This document shows positions 52,020-64,000 of a stretch of 64,000 bases of DNA, piece after piece (the stretch's first letter is position 1; each line of letters begins with the position of its first letter). The DNA is taken from the NCBI GenBank assembly GCA_034190875.2, contig CM067344.1:26167422-26231421 (forward strand). The letters run 5' to 3'. The notes below the pieces were generated by a model. It did no database searches and was not told the DNA's origin. It saw only the letters and a program-made list of their open reading frames with translations. The translations under genes were made by a program, and so were the position numbers. The DNA is from Urechis unicinctus. Its lineage: Eukaryota > Annelida > Polychaeta > Xenopneusta > Urechidae.

Positions 52020-52183
52020 GAATGTCCTGTTGAAAAGATATCTAATGACCCATAAAATACATTTTGCCTTACTTGCCAGGTTGCATGTCATGTGCCTTAT
52101 CATTACCTGTCTGAAAATGCTTTTAGAATATGGTGATCAGGCAGTAGGCAAACTAGTGGACCATTTCAGTGTTGTACTCTTTG
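52020..52183. repeat. 164-bp segment, second copy
   Basis: Near-identical direct repeat of 50998-51161. In this copy the frame reads through CLKMLLEYGDQAVGKLVDHF without a stop, so it may be the less decayed one. The source family was not recognised. Confidence 0.85.
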
Positions 52184-52265
52184 GTTGAATTTTTTCAGGG
52201 CCGGTGGATTTTGGGAATTACCAGCCCGGATGGCCGGTAGCAAAATTTCTTAGTTTCATGCCCTG

Positions 52266-54303
52266 GTTGGGTTAGATTTATTTGTAAGACACCACTATTT
52301 CAATCCAAGATGTGCTGACACAAACAGTGTCACTGACGCAAAACAGCCGCAAGAATATTTATGCAGAACAGTAGCCATTTGGGGCTGGGATATTGTTGTG
52401 AGTGCATAAATCGGGGTAAAATCTCATATTCTAATTACATGTCACAATCAAAATGAATTATTCGGCAAAGAGAGTTTTTATATCTTGGGGCAAAAACTAT
52501 CCCATCGCGATGTGGCAGAGTCTAAGTTAAGATGGCTGGCTGACATAACGCCGGGCTCGTAACGGAGAGTGGTGGCCGGTCACACAAAATATCCCTAATA
52601 TCGCTCAATATACTTTCACACAAACACGAGCAGTAACCTGTTGAAAGACAGAAGGCTAAAATATTGAAAAAAGATACCTATTGTAGTTGGGTAAAATATT
52701 CCGATGATCTAATGACCAAATAATGGAATTTCAACTCATTATTCCACAACTTCACGCGGAAAGACATTTACACTTAAATAGGAACCGCCAGCCGTTTTTG
52801 TGACGTCACTCCCTCATGCGCAACGAGAAACACCAAACAGACATTCCCGCTTGAGCGGCAAGCTCAGTTGATAATTCACTGTGAAATATATGGACAGCCA
52901 AGGACAGCCCGGTTTGGAATTCGTTTTCAATAATTAGTTGAGTAATATTGGAATAAATGGGGCGTACATAAGAGAAAATAGAAATTAAGACAAATCCACT
53001 GTGTCATAACGATCGGCCTCGAGCCATACATCACGAACCACTAATGCACACCGTATATGAGTTTGCGGAGGATATCCCCGAGAATGATATCCAGTGTTGT
53101 ATGTTATGATGGACGTTGAAGTTTACTCATAAATCAAAGTGTAATTTAGTTTTTTTTCAAATATTAACGTGTACGTAGATGAATACTTATATAATAATAT
53201 CCATATACATTGCCGACACTTATGATGGGAACAATCTGTAGCATAGAATAAGTGCAAGAATGGGTAACGCAGCAAGTCCGCTGAAGAATTCAGTTATCAG
53301 CTAAAACACTCGCATTGCTAAATTGAATAAATCACCAAGTTACTAATTCCTCCACGAATAGACCTTCCTTGGCAAACACGTCGTAGCGTCAATTTGAACT
53401 GTAATCTGCCAGAATATTACATTATGACCAAGGCTACAGCCTTAAATTTGATTTAGTAATCTACATACATACCAGCCGAAATCAACCGCTATCACTTCAC
53501 AATGGCCATGCATTTGTTTGTATTTACGATGCAATCTTTGTTAGCATACTAATTCATCGAAAAGGACATTCGACAGCGGACCAGCATGTGCTGACACCAG
53601 AGCAGCATTTTATAGGACCTCTCCAAAGAATAAATCTAATTGAACTAATTTTTCTTGACCAAACGTCTTTGTTGTTAACCATTAAGATCTCCTAGCATTG
53701 ACAATTATCTGCTCACATAGTTTCTGAGGACAGCAAGTCTGCTTTAATTAATATCACAAACAAAGACGCACTTCGAATAATATAATATATAAAGCGTGTA
53801 AGCGTATGGCTAGAGTATGGATGTCCATTTTTTCCCATTTGTTATCCTGAGTCTACATATTTAATAATGTAAATTATCATAATATGTCTATAAAAATTAT
53901 GTTTATATCGAGTGTTAATATTAATTTAATACATTACTTTAAACTACGTTAACACTAAATAAACATTTCTAGGTTTTTAATATTAATTTACGGGATGGCA
54001 ACAGCAGTCCGAGATCACCTTCACAGGCCATTCAAAAATTACACTATATATGCTTGTTTGCACGATTTTAGACCCCCTCCCACCCCCTACCCCTCACCCA
54101 CCCTGTTACGCACTAGCTCATACACCTCCCATAACGCAACGTAACACTAGCCCGCACGCCCAACCCCATCCCACGATAATGGCTAAACTTGCCAACGATA
54201 TTATGGAAGAAATATTTGCACATGTTTTTTAAAATTTACGTTCCATGGAAGTTACTGGATATGTGTCCCCGTTATAAAACACTACTGACCCCCGCCCCCT
54301 GTA

Positions 54304-54336
<33 letters not shown>

Positions 54337-54692
54337 ACCTCAACCTCAGTATCCCACCCCTCGCCACTGCATTATCCCACTCTCCGTTAGAATATGACAT
54401 GAATGCTAGGTTACCCTCGAGACCCAGCCCAATATACAGCTCCGCCACTTATCCTATTCGCGTGGACGCTCTAATCATCATCGGTTATTATTGCTGGCCG
54501 GCAGTGATTTAGCAGTCCCCCGATAGCAACGCGAGATCGGCTCCTGTCGCAGCACCAAGCAACTCAATATCCCCTGGAATGAATTGATTCTCGAAGGAGG
54601 AATATTATCTCACCTGTGAGAGGGTACTATTCTGTTATTTAAGAAATCGCCCGCATAGGCCTGTTCTAGTCATCAAATTTTCAGCCGTGATC
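52266..54692. other. AT-rich spacer upstream of the ankyrin gene
   Basis: About 2.4 kb with no convincing gene. A short block at about 52315-52400 resembles parts of the neighbouring element (CTGACACAAACAGTGTCACTGA, AGTAGCCATTT), suggesting a further decayed fragment outside its right terminus. A 32-base C run occupies 54305-54336. The divergent promoters of AHCTF1 and the ankyrin gene should be within this spacer, but no core motif could be placed. Confidence 0.45.
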
Positions 54693-57660
<2,968 letters not shown>

Positions 57661-57689
57661 GCATATTTCAAGAGCTGCATTGTTCATGG

Positions 57690-58145
57690 TTGTAGTCAGC
57701 TACAATCAATGTTTCCCGACATCCATTCAGGGATGCCAGCAGGCACCCGACATTCACTCAGGGGTGTCAGCTGACATTCATTAAGGGATGTCAGCTGTCA
57801 TCGAAAAACATGACTTTTACTCAGAGATGGCAGCTGTCATATGAGATCTGACTTTTACTCATGGATGGCAGCTGTCATCAGAGACATCACTTTTAATCAG
57901 GCATTACAGCTGTCATCATGCTAACTATCATCTGAGACGTGACTTTTATCCAGGGATGCCAGTTATATGAGACGTGACTTTTACTTGGGGATGTTAGCTG
58001 TAACCAGATTAATGACTCAGAGATTTTGGCTGCCATTTGCCATTCATTCAGGGATGCCATTTATCACCAGACATTCCTTCAGGGATACCAACTGTCATCT
58101 GGGACCTGACTTTTAATCAGGGATGCCAGCTGTCATCTGAGTCAC
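57690..58145 (-). repeat. Degenerate tandem repeats in the 3' UTR of the RING/TRAF gene
   Basis: On the plus strand, variants of CAGGGATGCCAGCTGTCATC and GACGTGACTTTTACTCAGGG recur about nine times at 40-60 bp spacing. The array runs directly into the coding end: the minus strand of the last unit encodes SDDSWHP followed by TGA. Confidence 0.8.
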
Positions 58146-60964
58146 ACGAATCATACTCGGCCAGGAGTTGCGCAGCAGTTTTTGGGATGTAGAGATGATG
58201 GGTATCTGAAGCTTCGTCCTCTTCCTCAGTCAGCGAGTCAGAGGAGGTCATATTCAATGCTTCCCATTCCCATTCCTCTGTATCATCACTACTGCTACTC
58301 GATTCTATCAAGTTACTCATGGCAGGTTTCCTCCCTGATGTTTGTGAAGAACGAGTCTCTCCAGGTCTCACGTGATGTTTGTCATTAGGGGAGACCCCTT
58401 GATGACTGCCAACATGTGTAGCTTGAGTCCGCCTCAGGCAAGGTTTTTTAAGTGGAGAGGATGGCTCCGCTGAAAGGTGTCTCTTCCGACTTGAAGAGGC
58501 TGAATTATCACCGATTCTCCTAGATTCCATGTCAGCTCTATGCTTGTGATAGTCATCTGGTTTGTGGATGGATCCAGAATAACGATGCATGGAGGCTTCA
58601 TTGCTACTGGGCGTCTTATGTGTCTGCCTCATGGAAGAATGATCAGGTCTTTCCATAGATTCACCAGCTCCAGTGCTGCTGTGGTCAAACCATGGGTGTC
58701 CCAATGATGAGTTGGTGGTTGTATTGCTCAGTATTCCACTCGCTCCGAGTGCCACATCTACACCAGAAACGTTATTTCTGTCAGAATCTCTTTGCGTAGC
58801 AGACTCTGGGTTGATAAAAGGATGGGTGTTTTCATCGATGTGTTGGGTTTGATTTCTGTTGCGATGGAAACTTATTGAGACTTGCGAGTCATTTCCTCCA
58901 TCCCCCCAGTATTCATAATGATCATTCAGCCGCAGGTTAACGGAATGATGGGAATCATAATGATCATCGTCATGCTGATCTGCATCATAGCGTTCTGGGT
59001 CACTTTCATCCACATCATAACGTTGATGATCCTCGTCTGGTTGGACCCCTTGTTCTTCTCCATTTTCCCCGGTTTCATCATTATAGTTATCCTCATCATA
59101 GCTGTTGTCTCTGGCATCAGGGTTTGTCTCATTATAATAATCGTCTGTGTCAGAAACATCCTCTTCAAGATGGTATCCATCCGATGGCACATCCACAACA
59201 CTACTGCTAGAATCCTCGCTGTAATAGGCATGTCTCACCTGCAACAACATATAGCACACCTGGATATATCCACTATATCCATCACTTACATTTCATTGAT
59301 TTTAAGGTAAGGGAAATTTCAACAAATTGTGCACAAAATATGATTAAGGACTAGAAGTGACCTCAGTTGATTCATCATGACACCTGTACTCAACAGACGC
59401 CAATACAAAGTGGATAGATTTCCAGACACAACCAGCCGTAAGTATCCAGGTACAGAGAAATTGGGTCTTTGGGGATGCAGATTCTGACAAATACTATTAT
59501 ATGTTTTCAAGCTGGCAATCAACATGACTGCCTTGGATAGCAGGTATAACAAAAAGAACAAGTTAAATTCATTTGTTTGGAAGGCCATATCCTTTTCGCC
59601 ACTCATTCCAACCAAAACAAAATATATTTCACAGATTGAGGGTCGACACTTCCCTGCACAGGTTTGTATTTTAAGAGATAGGTAGTGCCCTTTCCAATAG
59701 CTTAAAAATTGGAGAAGCATTTTTTTTTTTAAACTGTGGCATATAATAGTTTGGTGAGAAAAAGTTATTCAACTTTCTATGAAAATAATTCCTCTTGTTA
59801 TGTCAAATGCAGAAATTATTTTTACAAATAAATCACCCAACGACATATCACCAACTGGGTCTGAACTGTTCACCAACTGGGTCTGAACTGTCTATCTCAG
59901 AGACTCTTGCTCTCATCTTAAATTCACAATGTCTTGTGCTTAAGAACAGAAACAGAATTATGTACCTCTTGCTGTGTCTCTAATTCATTCAGCTGTGACT
60001 GGAGCGAGGTGTTTTCGGCTACCAAGCGGTCGTTAGTGAATGTCAACTCAGAAATACGCCGGTCCTGGAGCAGCTTATCAGCATTTAGTTCTGAAAAACC
60101 ACAAGGAAACTATTGTCGAAAACGGTTCTGGTTGTAATGCAATAATACAACAGACACCAGAGGTTAACATGATGGGTTCTGGATCAACTGTTATCACAAT
60201 TCATTACAAAGGTTGTTATAAAATAAAGGCATGATATAAATAGATATTATGAAGGAAAGATTTATTCTAATGAGAAGGAATCATGACTCAAAGCTGGTAA
60301 CCTATAATATACTGAACTAACTCATATATAAGAGTCAACATTTTTTCACAATTTTCAGTTCAAAAGAGGGAGTGTGACATATGCACAACCTCTACTAGAG
60401 TCAAAATAGTATGTATGAGCTGGTGTTATTGCTTGAGATACCTTTCAATCTGTTCAGAACAGCATCTTTGCATTCATGGTTTCTCGTCTGAATGAAGGGT
60501 ACATCAAATCCACACCAGTGTGAACATGGAACCAGCCTGTGTTGACATGACAACGAGTGTTCTTTCTTCTCTCGCTTCAGCACCTGTAACTTGCACCCAA
60601 CATTACCACACTCTACAACTTCATAGTCACACCTCTTCACATGATTGCTATAAGCCTCGAGCGTCACTTTCTCAGGACAGCCTCTCTTAGCGTATTTACA
60701 GGCGAGACATAGTTTAAGGATGAGGTTCTGCAGCAGTGGTAACACGGGCTTCAGATGGCGGGTTCGAGCAGGGTGTCGGCAGATTGGACACATATTCTGG
60801 TGCTTGAACCATGTGGTTATGCATAGCTTGCAGAAGACGTGCTGGCATGGACATTCTCTGGGCTCCCAGAGGACATTCTGACATACAGCACAGATGAGTT
60901 CCTCACTGGGTGGGGGTATGAACTGGTTGATGTCATAGTCGGGTAATGATTCTGCATCGGCCAT
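58117..60964 (-). CDS. RING and TRAF-type zinc finger protein with acidic C-terminal tail
   Basis: Probable E3 ubiquitin ligase. Three coding exons, 60442-60964, 59966-60090 and 58117-59238, total 1770 nt, or 589 residues. The N-terminus has a C3HC4 RING, CAVCQNVLWEPRECPCQHVF then CKLCITTWFKHQNMCPICR. TRAF/Siah-like zinc fingers follow (CKYAKRGCPEKVTLEAYSNH, then CDYEVVECGNVGCKLQVL). This layout matches RNF41, RNF151 and PDZRN-type ligases, but no PDZ domain follows. Exon 2 is a coiled coil (LTFTNDRLVAENTSLQSQLN). Exon 3 encodes about 370 residues of Asp/Glu/Tyr/Ser-rich sequence (DDYYNETNPDARDNSYDEDN), a short basic patch SSRKRHLSAEPSSPLKKPC that could be a nuclear signal, and a conserved-looking end KTAAQLLAEYDSCDSDDSW. 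I could not assign an orthologue. An acceptor (TTTTGTAG) immediately precedes the ATG, so a 5' UTR exon exists upstream. Confidence 0.85.
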
Positions 60965-62105
60965 CCTACAAAATGAGCACCATGTGAATTGCAATACATC
61001 AAACGTTGTCAATTATGTATTATGTATGAGAATCACAAGATTTCTTAAGCTAGATATATAAGTTAGCTACACAGTGTACCCGAGCTCTAACAGCTGGGGA
61101 AAAAACATGTATGTGTCATATTTCATCATCCTGCAGAGCTATATCGAACAAAGGACTAACTTCTTGATTGGACTGAGCTGCAAAGAGGAAGTGGATCTGT
61201 CAATTTCAGGTGATACATTGTAAAGAACCGAACATTGCAGAACATCTATTTTCAATATAAGAACAATATCACAGTCCGAACGCGATGAATCAAGATCTGA
61301 AGATAGACTGTCACATGTAATATAATCGCATTGTTGGTCCTTATGTTAACTAATTACACCCATGTGGACAAAAACTCTTCGCGTCTGAGAGCGATATCTC
61401 AAGTGTGCGTCTTATGGGGATTGGGTATACATCCACCAGGGACCAGGTAACTTGTCTGCTACCCTGTTATCATAAGGGTTATTATTAATATTTTTTTACA
61501 TGGGGTTTATTGTAACATTAACAAACCTACACAAACAGCAACAAGAAAAACATCAAATACATACATACGTGTACCGTACTAATGATTCGACTGCAGGTCA
61601 TTGGTTAGTCGTCAAAAGGCTACAAGTCAACCATCTCATTCAGTTTAAACAAACAGCTGGTTTCACGGAGATTCAACGCGAACTGGTTGCGAAAACGAAT
61701 CGCTCCCTATCCCAATCACCCCACTGAAATTGCCATGCTTATTTGGGCAACATGAATGATGAATTTCTTTGTATCTAGCGAAACAGGCAGTGTGTGTGTC
61801 GTCAAAATATGATACTGCTTAATTTTACTTTCTACTGATTCCATTGCATCGCCGAGGTATGCCTTCCAGCAAATATTCAAATTCTAAATGAATGTATATG
61901 TGTACAAGTAGTATAGAAACTGCGGTTTCTGGGCCACCGTGGGACGGTTTTGGGGCCACCCTAGGAGAGGTTTCTGGCCCGATCTGCGCTTTTCTACAGG
62001 CCCACCAAATATATAGCCAACTCGCTGCTAGGCTACCGAATCGCAAACACGCACCCCATCGAACGTGTACTCCAACCCTATAGGAGACACACAATTGAAC
62101 AAACG
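60965..62105. other. 5' flank of the RING/TRAF gene
   Basis: Should contain the non-coding first exon and promoter of the minus-strand RING/TRAF gene. No other supported gene was found. Short open frames here lack family similarity and splice support. Confidence 0.4.
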
Positions 62106-62108
62106 GAA

Positions 62109-62395
62109 CACACACACTAGCTATCCACTGGGCTGCACAAAGTAATACACCAGTCTGTACAAAGCAATCAACTGGGCTGCGCAAAGCAATACACACTAGC
62201 TATCCACTGGGCTGCAAAAGGCAATACATTGGTCTGCACAAGGCAATCCACTGGGCTGCGTAAAGCAATACACACTAGCTATCCACTGGGCTGCACAAAG
62301 CAATACACCAGTCTGCACAAAGCAATCCACTGGGCTGCGTAAAGCAATACACACTAGCTATCCACTAGGCTGCACAAAGCAATACACGGTCTGCA
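62109..62395. repeat. 79-bp tandem repeat, about 3.6 copies
   Basis: The unit begins ACACACTAGCTATCCACTGG and contains CTGCACAAAGCAATACACCA and CAATCCACTGGGCTGCGTAA. Each unit has two related half-units built around TCCACTGGGCTGC. Copies differ by a few substitutions, and the last is truncated. Confidence 0.85.
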
Positions 62396-62455
62396 CCGAT
62401 ATAGCGCTATACTAGGCTACAACAATACTACAACAATACTTGGCAGTGCCTGGTG

Positions 62456-62512
62456 TATTGTTTTGCGCAGCCCAGTGGATTGCTATGCGCAGCCCAGTGG
62501 ATTGCTTTGAGT
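62456..62512. repeat. Inverted copies of the core of the 79-bp repeat
   Basis: GCGCAGCCCAGTGGATTGCT occurs twice (GTTTTGCGCAGCCCAGTGGA and TATGCGCAGCCCAGTGGATT). It is the reverse complement of the CAATCCACTGGGCTGCGC core in the adjacent tandem array, so array and inverted copies could pair across a spacer of about 60 bp. Confidence 0.8.
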
Positions 62513-64000
62513 ATATTTCATACAGCACATATTAAATAGGGCATGACGACTGCTCACCATTTTCAGCATGGTGTAGGGGCCCCGGTTACCCCTATGTCCC
62601 AACCTTCACTGGTGATTGCACTTTCTTCTATTTACCCCACAAGGCATACCCAATTAGCCCTACCTTTATCCCCTCCATTCACCTAACTTAATAAGTTAGG
62701 GCAAGGGTGGGGGCTAAAGTGTAGACTCAGGACAAGGAAAGGTGCAGTTATGTTGTATATTGAGGTGTCTTTGAGTGATAACCTGGAGAAGCGAGATGTC
62801 TGGAGGAACTAGTCGGGCTCCGGTCGTTCAAGATAACCATGAATACCATATGGAGGTTCCCAGGGCGCGCTACGGACTGACAGCTTGCCCCACATGCAGA
62901 GTCTTACCCAGGATTTAAAAACTGCCAGTCCATCCTCCACCAACTCCAACCGTCCATCTTGACCTGGATCACCGATTATCATAACGTGTTTTATGTTGGC
63001 TTTTCTGCACGTTATGATGTAACTTCATGATAACATCATGATCGCACCCGTTGAATCGGTTATTATTTCATGTATACTTAAAGTAACCGTAAATGTTTCG
63101 CTATTGATAACTCGATCATTTATTCATGAAAATTCTTTGAAGTGAAAGTACACAGTTGAAATGGTTCACTCATTGAGCTAAGAGTAGGCAATTATGACAC
63201 AACCATTAGTCACTAGCCCCGCTATCTTCTATGTATACATAAACTACCCCAACAGACCAACAGTCGATCGGGTACTCCATTGTTGTCAAGAGGGAAGGGA
63301 GCGCAAGCTCCACTTGGTTCAAAACATCGGGATTTGCATCGGCCTGCCGACCGCTATCGTTTATGTATACATAGAAGATAGCGGCCGGCAGGCCAATGAC
63401 AATGACAATTTTTCATAGAGGGTTTTCATAGCACCTTCAGCTCTTTTCGCAAATTCTTTATTTTGTTCTCGGGCACGTTAATGTTGTTGTATTGTAGATG
63501 TATGTGCTCTAGTATCGATATTAATTGCCTCCAGATTTTAATTTGATAGAAATAAAGAACTTTATTGAATTAGTTATTGCATGAAGACTAAGTGGGTGTC
63601 TGCCCAATTCACCCCTGGTTCCTATAATCGAGGTGTGTCTTTTTACGTATAGTATTCTCCTATAGAATTTCAACTCTAACTGAGAAAGTTGGGATCGTGA
63701 CTGGATCAGTCCAATAATTACTCACCACACCTCAGAGCCAATGCAAATCCCTGTAGTTCAAAAAAGCTATTAATAGTCACCGGTGGAGAACTTCACGCCG
63801 GCAGGCCGAACGCGGGGGTGTTGGGATGATGTGTGTGCGCGTGCGTAATTTGTAATATCAGACCGTTGTCTAAAAGAAATTCGATTGCAAATCAATTATA
63901 CATCAGACGCGATTCAAGGAATCATACAAATCTCACAGTAGTTATACAAACCATATGCGAAGCGTTGAACGCAGGCTCTTTTATGTTGACCTTGATCTTT
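62513..64000. other. End spacer with short repeats and a palindrome
   Basis: No gene was recognised. The stretch at 62540-62950 has base composition unlike its AT-rich surroundings (CCCCGGTTACCCC, GGGCGCGCTACGG) and may be a fragment of an unrecognised mobile element. A palindrome lies at 63341-63394, and a related GCCGGCAGGCC at 63798-63808. Confidence 0.35.
63341..63394. repeat. 54-bp near-perfect palindrome
   Basis: Two 27-bp arms (starting GGCCTGCCG and ending CGGCAGGCC) meet at ATGTATACAT with no loop; 24 of 27 pairs match. The inner part GCTATCTTCTATGTATACAT also occurs alone at 63221-63240. This is the type of sequence found at a foldback element or MITE end. Confidence 0.8.

Larger units (their letters stand above)
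49965..52265. mobile_element. 2.3-kb DNA-transposon-like element with CAGGG termini (degenerate, composite)
   Basis: Starts CAGGGCTCGAAACTAA and ends with the inverse of CAGGGCATGAAACTAA (14 of 16 identical). Both ends are flanked by GTTGG, an exact 5-bp direct repeat. The left end is followed by a CGCCCGCCCGCC run. The interior holds two copies of a 164-bp segment, two (AT)n tracts and repeated CTGTGTACGAGTCGACCA motifs. An open stretch of 76 codons (51958-52188, MDVGILQATHIAHLPSWPVE at its start) does not match any transposase I know. The termini match those of the shorter element in the last AHCTF1 intron, so both probably belong to one family. Confidence 0.55.

Noticed and set aside
58882-59310. 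142-codon hydrophobic plus-strand open frame resembling a membrane protein
   Set aside because: Antisense of the GAT/GAC-rich acidic exon of the RING/TRAF gene. The hydrophobicity comes from ATC/GTC codons on the opposite strand.
59319-59720. 133-codon minus-strand open frame
   Set aside because: Falls in the intron between the last two exons of the RING/TRAF gene, has no similarity, and is not needed for a phase-consistent model.
61500-61727. 75-codon plus-strand open frame
   Set aside because: No similarity, no splice context and ordinary spacer composition.

Overview
This is a gene-dense window of an animal nuclear genome. The genes have spliced exons with GT-AG (and two GC-AG) introns of about 100-500 bp, canonical AATAAA poly(A) signals, and proteins that align over most of their length to human orthologues recalled from memory. 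There are no bacterial operons, rRNA, tRNA or CRISPR, and no retrovirus-, LTR- or Polinton-like coding remnant was recognised. AT-rich introns, long (AT)n tracts and abundant short TGACCTTGACC-containing repeats suggest a marine invertebrate, perhaps a lophotrochozoan such as a mollusc. That placement is an inference and is not proven by the sequence.

Layout: (1) 1-3.9 kb, the 3' end of an unrecognised plus-strand gene with a proline-rich C-terminus. (2) 5.0-9.8 kb, FARSB (+), cytosolic phenylalanyl-tRNA synthetase beta, 19 exons. (3) 10.6-12.9 kb, TRAIP (-), a RING E3 ligase with a one-base frame break in the RING. (4) 13.6-23.4 kb, POLRMT (+), mitochondrial RNA polymerase, 31 exons. (5) 23.9-25.3 kb, THUMPD1 (-), the tRNA ac4C adaptor. 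(6) 26.0-30.4 kb, DNAJC16 (+), an ER J-protein. (7) 32.4-49.5 kb, AHCTF1/ELYS (-), nucleoporin, 35 coding exons. Its introns carry a MITE-like element and a 2.9-kb cluster of a dispersed repeat. (8) 49.5-54.7 kb, a repeat-rich spacer holding a 2.3-kb CAGGG-terminal transposon-like element. (9) 54.7-56.7 kb, a small ANKRD66-like ankyrin gene (+). (10) 58.1-61.0 kb, a RING/TRAF-zinc-finger/coiled-coil protein gene (-). (11) 61-64 kb, spacer with a 79-bp tandem repeat, inverted copies of its core and a 54-bp palindrome.

From FARSB onward the eight recognised genes alternate strand without exception, giving repeated head-to-head and tail-to-tail pairs. TRAIP/POLRMT and THUMPD1/DNAJC16 share short divergent spacers. 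FARSB/TRAIP, POLRMT/THUMPD1 and DNAJC16/AHCTF1 converge with closely spaced poly(A) signals. The genes do not form one pathway, though several serve translation or organelle gene expression (FARSB, THUMPD1, POLRMT) and two serve chromatin or replication (TRAIP, ELYS).

Exon models were built by hand from splice sites, reading phase and remembered orthologues. For FARSB, POLRMT, THUMPD1, the RING/TRAF gene and the ankyrin gene the exon lengths sum to a whole number of codons. Three otherwise intact host genes (TRAIP, DNAJC16, AHCTF1) each show one clear single-base frame break, which points to residual assembly indels or polymorphism. The best candidates for something undescribed are the pair of CAGGG-TIR elements with 5-bp flanking repeats, the AGGTCA-inverted-repeat family inside ELYS, and the RING/TRAF protein whose final codons lie in a repeat unit.
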